From a virus, in IMG/VR virus record IMGVR_UViG_3300025425_000192, positions 1 through 21,368 of that record: 21,368 nucleotides of DNA. One strand, written 5' to 3'. The notes under the pieces were generated by a model. The model did not search any database, was not told the origin of the DNA, and was given only the letters and a program-made list of their open reading frames with translations. Positions 1 to 6,630 of this stretch are shown piece after piece (within the stretch, counting starts at the first letter, position 1; every line of letters begins with the position of its first letter). The translations under genes and the position numbers were made by a program.

Positions 1-253
1 CCTTTTTGGGCACCTCATCTGGAGCTGACAGCCTCGATAGAAGATCATGTATTCTATCGAAATCCAAAGCTTCCAATAGCTCCGAGAGTCTTTGTATCTG
101 GAAGATGACCTCTTCTGCGTCATCCTCGTCCAACTCTATTATTATCCGTTTACCCAACTTTTTTTGCGCTCGTTTGTTTTTCGGCTTCGTGTTTAACGCC
201 CAAGAGGGCCCGCCACATTTGCAGCTTTTCAACGTCTTCGCTGTTTGCGGCAC
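1..253 (-). CDS. Partial small protein with CxCGG motif and acidic C-terminal half (3' end outside window)
   Basis: I do not recognise this protein. The frame opens just after a TAG stop at 265-263, can start at GTG 253, and stays open for 84 codons to the window edge. The product has a Cys-Lys-Cys-Gly-Gly motif at residues 11-15, then a very basic stretch (residues about 23-36), then an acidic, helix-prone half beginning RIIIELDEDDAEEV. This basic-then-acidic layout looks like a real protein, not noise. It overlaps the 57-aa gene at 150-323 by 104 bases in another frame, so at least one of the pair is doubtful, unless both are translated. The start is weakly supported: only AAGG sits directly against the GTG. 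TTG 157, just after a run of seven A, is an alternative start with no clear ribosome site. Confidence 0.5.
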   Translation of the reverse strand, partial: MPQTAKTLKSCKCGGPSWALNTKPKNKRAQKKLGKRIIIELDEDDAEEVIFQIQRLSELLEALDFDRIHDLLSRLSAPDEVPKK

Positions 254-323
254 CCTTGGTTTCTATTTGCTTTTCCACAGTCTCTAATGCAACCCGGAAA
301 CTTTCTTCTATGGACTTAGACAC
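150..323 (-). CDS. 57-aa hypothetical protein, GTG start coupled to the upstream gene
   Basis: I do not recognise this small protein. It is highly charged and helix-prone, begins (M)SKSIEESFRVALETVEKQ, and has no membrane segment or Cys cluster. The GTG start is well supported: an AAAGGAG ribosome site lies 6 bases upstream, and the start overlaps the last 8 bases of the preceding ribbon-helix-helix-like gene, an arrangement typical of translational coupling. The last codons run over seven A (GCA AAA AAA GTT GGG TAA). A +1 slip there would enter the overlapping frame at 1-253. The gene could be a stand-alone small phage protein or the 5' part of a frameshifted product. Confidence 0.6.
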   Translation of the reverse strand: MSKSIEESFRVALETVEKQIETKGAANSEDVEKLQMWRALLGVKHEAEKQTSAKKVG

Positions 324-576
324 CTTCTGCTCCTTTCTTTAAAGAAAACACCGCATCTCTTTCGTCTTTCTTGGGCAACTCTGTACGGCTTTTAAAATCT
401 TTAACCTCGTCTGCGATGTAGCGCTTGTCTTTGTCGGACAAGTTGGCGTTCTTCCACGCCTCGTAAACAATACGTAGCTGGCCGCTAATAGTGCGCCCTT
501 CTACGTGGCTAATTACCACAATTTCTTGATAAACGTCCTTGGGAAGCAGGACGCTTTTCCACTTTGATGTATCCAT
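316..576 (-). CDS. 86-aa ribbon-helix-helix-like small protein (possible DNA-binding regulator)
   Basis: The N-terminal 45 residues read as a strand (KSVLLPKDVYQEI) followed by two helices (VISHVEGRTISGQL, then RIVYEAWKN). That is the size and pattern of an Arc/CopG-type ribbon-helix-helix DNA-binding fold. Proteins of that fold act as dimers that repress or tune promoters. The remaining 40 residues are charged and helical. The gene follows the DNA polymerase gene and its 3' end overlaps the next small gene by 8 bases. The ATG at 576 has GAGGTG 8 bases upstream, held partly inside a small hairpin. The fold call is from pattern only. It could be an unrelated small helical protein. Confidence 0.65.
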   Translation of the reverse strand: MDTSKWKSVLLPKDVYQEIVVISHVEGRTISGQLRIVYEAWKNANLSDKDKRYIADEVKDFKSRTELPKKDERDAVFSLKKGAEGV

Positions 577-582
577 ATTACA

Positions 583-598
583 CGCACCTCTGTGTGCG
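583..598 (-). promoter_or_regulatory. Small inverted repeat covering a ribosome binding site
   Basis: On the minus strand CGCAC and GTGCG form a perfect 5-bp stem with a 6-base loop. The loop and 3' arm contain the GAGGTG ribosome site of the 86-aa gene. Folding would partly hide the site. There is no T-run after the stem, so it is not an intrinsic terminator. The stem is short and may be incidental. Confidence 0.3.
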
Positions 599-611
599 AT
601 TATATAAGACT

Positions 612-2525
612 TTATTCGACAATGTCAAAATCTCCCCAGCTAGGGCCTATCTCAATATCGCACTTGTTAGGCACCGATATCTTGATGGCGTTCTGCATCA
701 TGACCGCAAGTTCCTTGGCCTGTTCCACCGACTTCACGCTAAACGCCAGTTCGTCATGGACTTGCAGCAAAGGCACCGTTCCGCTCTTGTAAACGTCAAC
801 CATGGCCTGCTTTGTCATGTCCGCAGCACTCGACTGGATTAGCCGGTTGAGCGCTTTATAGGTGTAGGCGCGCTTGAGTCTTGTGGTAGGCCCGTAGGCG
901 TTCACAGCGTCCTGATACGACATTGCTTTGTTCATAGCGAACTCATCGGGTTCCCACATATGAAAGCGTGCCTTACGGCCTCCCAGAGAGCGCAGAGAGC
1001 CACTAGATCTCTTGTCTTCTAACGATCTTTGTACGCCTTGCATCAGTCCTTTAACAAAAGGCACCCGGGCGTGGTACTGCTTAGTCAGTTCTTTGGCCTC
1101 GGGCAGCGTTATATCTAGCTGCTCCGACAGGTTAGTCACCCCCATTCCGTACATCATCGCAAGGTTTATCACCTTGGCCTGTTTACGTGGGATGTCCGCC
1201 ATCTCCGCTACCATCGTATGGAAGTCCATGTCGGGGTTTTCGTTATAGGCTTCTACAAACTCAGCTACTCCGGGCATATCCATGTTCTTATACTCGGCAA
1301 ACGCATGCGCGTAATGAACCAAGATCCGTGGTTCCTGCTGCGAGAAGTCTACGGCCGCCCACTGCTCCCCCTCTTCTGGTAGGAATAGCCTGCGGATCAT
1401 AGGGCCAAGCTCCGGGTCGCGGGCCGGGATCTGTTGTAGGTTAGGGTTGTTCATTGAAAGGCGGCCTGAGACGGCACCTCCGCCCTCTGAGCGTAGCTGA
1501 TTGATGTGCCCATGCACTCGGCCATCTGTTGCCACAAAGCGCAGGATGGAGTCGATAAACGTGCCTTGTATCTTGTTCAGGTTGCGGGCCTCAACGATCC
1601 GTTGCGCGAGTTCCGCGGGGTGATCTTCTAGAAACTTCTTAGTGAAGCTTGGAGACCCTTTCTCGGTTTTGGGATAGGGGATGCTTGCGGCATCAAAAGC
1701 CTTGGCTATTGAAGCGCCTGCCCAGATCTCTACCTCTTTGCCGGCTATTTCTTTTATGCGCTTGCGCACAAGCTTCTCGCGCCGCATCAGTTCCTGCTTT
1801 GTACGCTCCGCCTGATCCACGTCCACGCGTATTCCGCGCTCAGTCATCTCAACCAGACAGGGAAGCAGGTCGGTCTCTACCGTCCAGATCGCCCACAGGT
1901 CTTCTTTGTTAAGGATGTTTCGGAAGTGATCCCACAAATCTAAGGTAATCTCCGCATCGACCTCCGCGTAAGGGCCAACATACATAGCGGGCAACTTCCA
2001 CATTTCAGCCTTCGGATCCACGCCAAACTCACGAGCAGCCTCGGTCAGCATCTTCTCGGACTTAGTTTTACCAAGGTAGTCGTAGCACAAAGCGTTCAAG
2101 CTATAAGAGAAACGGTTCTCGTCAATCAACGCCGCAGTCATCATGGTATCGATGATGCGTCCGTTTACGGTAAACCCCATTCTCCGTATCCACCCAAGGT
2201 CGTACTGAGCGTTATGCATGATCTTGTCTGCGGGTGAAGCAAAGATCTTTTGCAGATACTTGTTGATGATGCGCTTGTCCATGTTGCCGCCGCCGGCATG
2301 CGCTACGGGGAAGTAACCTTTCCAACCCGCTACAGCAATGGCGTAACCCACGACTTCACCGTTTCCGGTAGCCCAACCCGGCCCCATGGTTTTTATGCCC
2401 GGGTCGCGTGTTTCTACGTCAATTGCAATTTCTTTAGCATCAAGGATGCCTTCGGGAAAAGGATGCTCCGGTGGAAGCCAGTCAGACTTTGGGGGGAACA
2501 TTGCCACCTGTAATCGATTAACCAC
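612..2525 (-). CDS. polA: Family A DNA polymerase with 3'-5' exonuclease, Leu at the '762' position
   Basis: Replicative phage DNA polymerase, 637 aa from the chosen start. The proofreading domain is intact: IAIDVETRD (D36, E38), HNAQYD (104-109) and YAEVDAEIT (Y186, D190). The polymerase domain carries SGRLSMNNPNLQQIP (353-367), motif A DFSQQEPR (393-400), motif B RKQAKVINLAMMYG (447-460) and motif C VHDE (589-592). In motif B the residue matching E. coli Phe762 is Leu455, and the next Gly is Ala. There is no 5'-nuclease domain, as expected for T7-type enzymes. I chose GTG 2525 because TTGGAGA lies 7 bases upstream and the start overlaps the stop of the zinc-ribbon gene by 8 bases. A longer ATG form from 2597 is possible, but would lie wholly over that gene. 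It ends the primase-helicase-zinc ribbon-polymerase run. Confidence 0.95.
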   Translation of the reverse strand: MVNRLQVAMFPPKSDWLPPEHPFPEGILDAKEIAIDVETRDPGIKTMGPGWATGNGEVVGYAIAVAGWKGYFPVAHAGGGNMDKRIINKYLQKIFASPADKIMHNAQYDLGWIRRMGFTVNGRIIDTMMTAALIDENRFSYSLNALCYDYLGKTKSEKMLTEAAREFGVDPKAEMWKLPAMYVGPYAEVDAEITLDLWDHFRNILNKEDLWAIWTVETDLLPCLVEMTERGIRVDVDQAERTKQELMRREKLVRKRIKEIAGKEVEIWAGASIAKAFDAASIPYPKTEKGSPSFTKKFLEDHPAELAQRIVEARNLNKIQGTFIDSILRFVATDGRVHGHINQLRSEGGGAVSGRLSMNNPNLQQIPARDPELGPMIRRLFLPEEGEQWAAVDFSQQEPRILVHYAHAFAEYKNMDMPGVAEFVEAYNENPDMDFHTMVAEMADIPRKQAKVINLAMMYGMGVTNLSEQLDITLPEAKELTKQYHARVPFVKGLMQGVQRSLEDKRSSGSLRSLGGRKARFHMWEPDEFAMNKAMSYQDAVNAYGPTTRLKRAYTYKALNRLIQSSAADMTKQAMVDVYKSGTVPLLQVHDELAFSVKSVEQAKELAVMMQNAIKISVPNKCDIEIGPSWGDFDIVE

Positions 2526-2697
2526 GGTCGCTTCTCCAAGTTTTCTCTCGAAGAATCGCTTCGGAGAAATGTTTGCACAAGGCGCAGTACCAACCAAGCC
2601 TCTCGTTGATTTGTGTATTGACTACAGCAGTAGCTTTCTTGTCGCCGCATTTCTCGCAGGTGTTGTAATACATCGGATCAAAATCTTCTTTTTTCAT
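2518..2697 (-). CDS. 59-aa zinc-ribbon protein between helicase and polymerase
   Basis: A short protein with two Cys pairs, CEKC (C14, C17) and CALC (C38, C41), spaced 20 residues apart: a classic four-Cys zinc ribbon. Such ribbons bind DNA or dock onto polymerase and helicase partners; the actual partner here is not shown. Context supports a real gene. Its ATG overlaps the helicase stop as ATGA (2697-2694), and its last 8 bases contain the ribosome-coupled GTG start of the DNA polymerase gene. So the helicase, this protein and the polymerase form an unbroken chain of overlapping genes. No Shine-Dalgarno core is evident directly upstream, consistent with re-initiation after the helicase. It is hidden by a longer alternative start of the polymerase frame. 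Confidence 0.85.
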   Translation of the reverse strand: MKKEDFDPMYYNTCEKCGDKKATAVVNTQINERLGWYCALCKHFSEAILREKTWRSDRG

Positions 2698-4199
2698 AAG
2701 TCATAGGCTCTTGAAAAATCATCGGGATCTATTAAAAATAGATTTTCTTTTGTTCGGGTAACTCCCACATAGAAAACTCGGTGAAGGTCATCTATCTGAG
2801 AATTTCTAATCGCCGCATAAGTAAGGTCGGTTAACAAGACAACGTTATCGGCTTCACCGCCCTTTGTGCCGTGAATCGTGGACAGTTTAATACGGGGAAC
2901 GGCGTTAAACTTTTCTCCTTTGCGCAGTAGAGCCGTAATATAAAGACGATCGTTCCCGGTAATCTTGTCCATGGCTTCGTGCCATATCAAGCTGTCGTCT
3001 ACGAGAAGCCCATAATTTTTTTGTAAAAGATCAATGGTAAACAACTGGTCTTCGGGGGCGTCTATTTTCTTCATGCCGCGCGCAATATGCACGTTGTTAC
3101 CGTACATAAAGCTGTACACAACCTGTGCGGCTTTAAGCGTAATGGGGCGTCCCTTCCGCATTTGTTCCCATGCATTTACCGCAATAGAAAGTCTTTCTGA
3201 AATGGACCGTGAGCCGTTGCGTTCGAATAAGTATCCATTAGTCTTTAACTGAGCCGCTACGTCGGAGAGCATGTAGTTAGCCTGAGCCATTATTAGCCAC
3301 GTGCCCTCCGACATATCCAGTTCGGCTATGTCCGACATCCTCGTTACGGATCCTTCTTCTTCCTTCGGTTTATACTGTTTAGGAAAACGACGGTGGATTC
3401 TTTTGGCGATGCCTTCTGCAATCCGGTGTACTGACCGAGGTATACGGTAGGATTGACTAAGCACTTCGCTACCCCCGGGGAGGTTGATGAAATGGTCAAC
3501 GTCTGCGCCTGCCCACCGGTAGATCGCTTGGTCGTCATCTCCAGCACAATACATTCGTTGTGATTTTTTATCGATGGCATGGGCTATATCCCATTGTAGG
3601 GGTGAAAGATCTTGAGCCTCGTCTAAGAAACAAAGTTTAAACTCGGGGCATATACGAGGCGCTTCATGAGCAAACATTTCTAACATGTCGGTGTAATCTA
3701 ATACCCCGTGGAATTGCTTGTATGAACGGTACGCTTCAGCAATATATTCAACTTCTGGCCAAGACTCCTCGATATTAGTCTGGTTATATTCGCTGCGTAG
3801 TTCTGTTTTTTTTAAACGTGCCAGATTGATAACGCCCAATACAGGATGCTCGGCTGCCTTGGTCAACGTGTCCCCAAAGTCATAGTGTGGCCGAGTATGT
3901 AATTGTACTTTTATCTTTTTAGACAGGTCGTCGAAATGTTCCTTCGACATCAAGTCCTTGTCTCGAATACCAAGCAGCCGGTATGACAAACTGTGCAGTG
4001 TACGAAAGTAAGGCAAGTCTTCTTTTTCATCCAAGTTAAAACGGCGAGCGGCGCGTTCCTTCGCACCGCTTGCGGCCTTTCGGGTGAAAGCTAAGAAACC
4101 AATTTCTCTAGGGGACATGCCCCCTTCCAAAGCTTGGTCTACGTAGTTAAGTAGCGTAGTTGTTTTCCCTGTGCCCGGTGGTCCAAAAATTCTAAACAT
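2694..4199 (-). CDS. SF1 UvrD/Rep-like DNA helicase
   Basis: ATP-driven DNA unwinding enzyme of superfamily 1A, 501 aa. All the main motifs are present: Walker A GPPGTGKT (6-13), Ia FLAFTRKAA (35-43), Ic FRTLHSL (65-71), Walker B FLDEAQD (191-197), III GDDDQAIYRWAGA (220-232), IV LSQSYRIP (247-254), V STIHGTKGGEAD (440-451) and VI VFYVGVTRTKENL (475-487). It is shorter than bacterial UvrD (about 720 aa), so the accessory 1B and 2B subdomains are reduced. The ATG shares one base with the primase stop (TAATG), and the stop overlaps the zinc-ribbon start (ATGA). With no DnaB- or gp4-type helicase in the window, this is a candidate replicative or accessory helicase of the phage. Confidence 0.93.
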   Translation of the reverse strand: MFRIFGPPGTGKTTTLLNYVDQALEGGMSPREIGFLAFTRKAASGAKERAARRFNLDEKEDLPYFRTLHSLSYRLLGIRDKDLMSKEHFDDLSKKIKVQLHTRPHYDFGDTLTKAAEHPVLGVINLARLKKTELRSEYNQTNIEESWPEVEYIAEAYRSYKQFHGVLDYTDMLEMFAHEAPRICPEFKLCFLDEAQDLSPLQWDIAHAIDKKSQRMYCAGDDDQAIYRWAGADVDHFINLPGGSEVLSQSYRIPRSVHRIAEGIAKRIHRRFPKQYKPKEEEGSVTRMSDIAELDMSEGTWLIMAQANYMLSDVAAQLKTNGYLFERNGSRSISERLSIAVNAWEQMRKGRPITLKAAQVVYSFMYGNNVHIARGMKKIDAPEDQLFTIDLLQKNYGLLVDDSLIWHEAMDKITGNDRLYITALLRKGEKFNAVPRIKLSTIHGTKGGEADNVVLLTDLTYAAIRNSQIDDLHRVFYVGVTRTKENLFLIDPDDFSRAYDL

Positions 4200-5743
4200 T
4201 AGAAAGGAGCCTCTTTATCGCTACCGATGTTTTTTGCCTTTACGGACATGCTACTAACGTCATACGCCGGGATTCCCCAGACTCGGACGCTCTTTCCTGC
4301 AACCTTCATGACCGTAGACTGACCGTTTATGTCCCGCAGGCGCTGTGCAATCTTATGGCCTTTGTATTCAAAGAAACGATTCTTGTGCAAGTAAGCCGTG
4401 AAATCTTTCAGGCGGAAATACGTACGCCCTTCATCTTCATCTGTATACGGACGCCGCAAGATTATTTCTTCTTTATTCTCGGCTTGCTGCATTACCGTAC
4501 AAAACTCTTCCAGATGGTCATAGAACTGTCCTGCAAAGCTTGCGTCTTGAGACACTTCAACGATAGCGCCGTCAGTTTCAGACATCTCGGTCAACAACTG
4601 GTTTATGCGTCCTTCCCACATCTGCTTACTTACACTGCGCGGCATGAAGTTTAGCTGCTCAACGCAAGATCTCTGGAACGCGGCTTGATTCATCAAAGCC
4701 TCTGTATCCATTTCCAGCGGCTGCCCATTGACGTCCATGAACCAGACAGGAGGCGTGCTGTTGTACTTGCGCAGGTTAGCGATAGTCGCACCGGATACCG
4801 CAGCTTCAATACCGTACTTACGCGTTTTGCATAAGTCTGCATTGCAGTAATCACAGATGGGTGCATCTTTACATTTGTAAGCGTAATCTTTTTTGCCGAG
4901 TTGCTTGGCTACAAGGTTCACTTCGTTCAACGGAAGAGGTGGATCAAAATAACGTGCGTTATACACGAGTATCTCTGACTCCCAAGAGTCTGGAAACGCT
5001 TTACGAAGGTAAACGCCTACGTTAAACAAACCATTGTTACGCCCGCCCTCGCTAATCTTCTGCGAGCAAAGAGTCTGCAAACACGGCGGTCCATCCTTTA
5101 CGATGATGTTAGTTTCTTCTTTAGCTACGGTCAGTGACTGTATCTGATCCGGGTCTTGCGCATATGTTTCGTGAAGCGCAAAGAATTCTTCGATCGTACC
5201 GGACTGCCCATCATCTTTAATGACGTAACGAAGTCCCTCCTCTGCATCGTAGTACGGAAGGTTAAGAAAGTTACCCACGTCCCCACGTTCAAGGAAGAGC
5301 TTGATTTGCTTAGGAAATATCTCACAACCACCGTAGCCCATCTCGGCTGCAATGTGCTGCAAGGTATCTTGCATTTGTTTAGCGCTAATCCAGTCGGTAG
5401 TAAACAGAAAACAATGCGCACCCCCTGACTTGCTGCGGCAAACAACAAGCGGGATCTTCATGCGTCTAATTTTCTCAACTAACTCTAGGTGATCAAGAGG
5501 GTACTGATCTATGTCGATGCAGCCCCACTTACAATTATTGTCCTCGTTTATAGGTATGATGCCTATCGCATCACCCTTACCGGAGAGGTGTCCTTCCCAA
5601 GTTGCGTCGTTTCTGGGTTGTTTTAGTACCGTAGCTTTACCGGTGTTCTTTCCGTTCTGTGCCTTGCGGTCAATTCGATATGTGCCGTATGCCTGTTGTA
5701 GACCGTCGAAAATTCCCGCAAATTTCTTTGCGTTATCTGACAT
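4199..5743 (-). CDS. Archaeo-eukaryotic-type primase (TOTE-like AEP domain) with Cys cluster
   Basis: Probable primase or primase-polymerase of 514 aa. The catalytic core shows the archaeo-eukaryotic primase signature: metal-binding DID at 77-79 (WGCIDIDQYP), SKSGGAH at 104-110 with the conserved His, and EIFPKQ at 141-146 followed by GNFLNLPYY. This is the layout of the AEP domain found in TOTE conflict systems and many phages. A helical middle follows, with C221, C226 and a cluster at C291, C297, C300 and C305 (CDYC, then LC before RKYGI), suggesting a zinc or iron-sulfur site. The C-terminal 100 residues look like a winged helix. No helicase motif is fused; the next gene supplies one and shares a base with this stop (TAATG). 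GGGTGA lies just upstream of the ATG. An intrinsic terminator precedes the gene. Confidence 0.85.
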   Translation of the reverse strand: MSDNAKKFAGIFDGLQQAYGTYRIDRKAQNGKNTGKATVLKQPRNDATWEGHLSGKGDAIGIIPINEDNNCKWGCIDIDQYPLDHLELVEKIRRMKIPLVVCRSKSGGAHCFLFTTDWISAKQMQDTLQHIAAEMGYGGCEIFPKQIKLFLERGDVGNFLNLPYYDAEEGLRYVIKDDGQSGTIEEFFALHETYAQDPDQIQSLTVAKEETNIIVKDGPPCLQTLCSQKISEGGRNNGLFNVGVYLRKAFPDSWESEILVYNARYFDPPLPLNEVNLVAKQLGKKDYAYKCKDAPICDYCNADLCKTRKYGIEAAVSGATIANLRKYNSTPPVWFMDVNGQPLEMDTEALMNQAAFQRSCVEQLNFMPRSVSKQMWEGRINQLLTEMSETDGAIVEVSQDASFAGQFYDHLEEFCTVMQQAENKEEIILRRPYTDEDEGRTYFRLKDFTAYLHKNRFFEYKGHKIAQRLRDINGQSTVMKVAGKSVRVWGIPAYDVSSMSVKAKNIGSDKEAPF

Positions 5744-5753
5744 TATTTCACCC

Positions 5754-5779
5754 GAAAAATAGGGGCGCGAACGCCCCCT
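5754..5779 (-). terminator. Intrinsic terminator with UUCG loop
   Basis: Reading leftward, GGGGCG-TTCG-CGCCCC forms a six-pair, all-GC stem (extendable by one G-U pair) with the very stable UUCG tetraloop, followed by TATTTTT. It lies 7 bases past the stop of the SSB-like gene and just ahead of the primase gene. It should end or reduce transcription between the two, leaving primase, helicase and polymerase dependent on read-through. Confidence 0.85.
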
Positions 5780-5785
5780 TATTGT

Positions 5786-6625
5786 CTACCAAGGAATATC
5801 TTGGTTTTCTGCGGCGGCTTCGTCTGTATGCTTCACGCTAACCTCGCCTTTAAGAATGCTTTCGGCGAATTTTTTAGCTTGCACGTAAAGAGTCGGGTCA
5901 GAGACAACTTTGTCTAAGCTGATTTCCCAACCGTGCCAAGAACCCTTCGAATTTTCTTCCGAAGTAGTCTTGAGGGCATAGACGTGACTAAAGCGCGGTG
6001 GCGTAAACGGACCGTTCTTGCCAATCATATTTCTGCTTTGGACCATAGAGTTCCACTTGCGCGACTTCTTTAACTGCGTTGACTTCATTGCAACCAAGGC
6101 AAACTGCGAAGTGCCATCGGGGTTCAGGATGATAACGAAATGCTGATGAGTTTCCTCTAAGTAGCTTCCGTCTCCGCCTGTAACGTATTCCCGGTTGTCG
6201 TCTTTACTGCGTTCTGTCGGAGGACGCTTGTCTTCCGGGGTATAGATGTTAACCGGTGCGCCGGAACCTGCGCCACGGGGCATCCATTCTATGAAGCGGC
6301 GCTGATATGCGCAAGGTATTACGTTTACGCCATCCTTGCCTTTATACACTTCGCCAGTAACGGTGTTGTATATATCACCGGCTTTGGCATTTTCTAGCTC
6401 ATCCAGAGTAGGATCCTGTCGGCTAAGAACCTTAAGGAACGGAAGGGCAAGATCGTCTTGTCCTACGTTTTCTAAGCCCACACCGGCGTCTGCTTCGAAC
6501 ATATTCATGTCCACGACGGCTAGTTGAGTAGTAGCTTCAGCTTTTGCTCCGGCTACGGTTACTTCAGCTTTTGCTCCGGCTACGGTTACTTCTGCGTTTT
6601 CTTTTACTGCTTCTGCTTTAGTCAT
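5786..6625 (-). CDS. Candidate single-stranded-DNA-binding protein with acidic DIPW tail
   Basis: 279-aa protein of a family I associate with phage replication clusters but cannot name securely. The last residues (EAAAENQDIPW) mimic the acidic -DIPF tail by which bacterial SSBs recruit partner proteins, here with a terminal Trp. The body (about 50-250) is rich in short strands with many aromatic and basic residues (YQRRFIEWMPRG, KSRKWNSMVQSR), compatible with an OB-type fold. The N-terminal 35 residues are Ala/Glu/Lys-rich and hold two near-identical copies of a 9-residue unit from a 27-base tandem repeat. ATG 6625 has AAGGG 10 bases upstream. It sits behind the 189-aa gene with a 5-base gap and is followed by a strong terminator, which would favour higher expression than the enzymes downstream. 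The SSB role is inference. Confidence 0.6.
   Translation of the reverse strand: MTKAEAVKENAEVTVAGAKAEVTVAGAKAEATTQLAVVDMNMFEADAGVGLENVGQDDLALPFLKVLSRQDPTLDELENAKAGDIYNTVTGEVYKGKDGVNVIPCAYQRRFIEWMPRGAGSGAPVNIYTPEDKRPPTERSKDDNREYVTGGDGSYLEETHQHFVIILNPDGTSQFALVAMKSTQLKKSRKWNSMVQSRNMIGKNGPFTPPRFSHVYALKTTSEENSKGSWHGWEISLDKVVSDPTLYVQAKKFAESILKGEVSVKHTDEAAAENQDIPW
6534..6587 (-). repeat. 27-base tandem repeat, two copies, in frame
   Basis: Two adjacent 27-base copies (6534-6560 and 6561-6587) differ at one base and are followed by 9 bases that begin a third. They encode a repeated Ala/Val/Lys-rich 9-residue unit at the N terminus of the SSB-like protein. The near identity at DNA level points to recent duplication by slippage. 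Confidence 0.9.
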
Positions 6626-6630
6626 AATGA

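Noticed and set aside
150-170. Classic -1 frameshift at the A7 run
   Set aside because: The heptamer A AAA AAA is in the right phase for -1 slippage, but the -1 frame meets TAA within a few codons. Only a +1 slip reaches the long open frame.
6-287. 93-codon rightward open frame at the left edge
   Set aside because: It is antisense to two small leftward frames, one with a strong ribosome site. Its Ser-rich N-terminal half is typical of a shadow frame.
2526-2597. Longer DNA polymerase beginning at ATG 2597
   Set aside because: The extra 24 residues lie wholly over the zinc-ribbon gene in another frame, and the GTG at 2525 has a good ribosome site and a coupled overlap.
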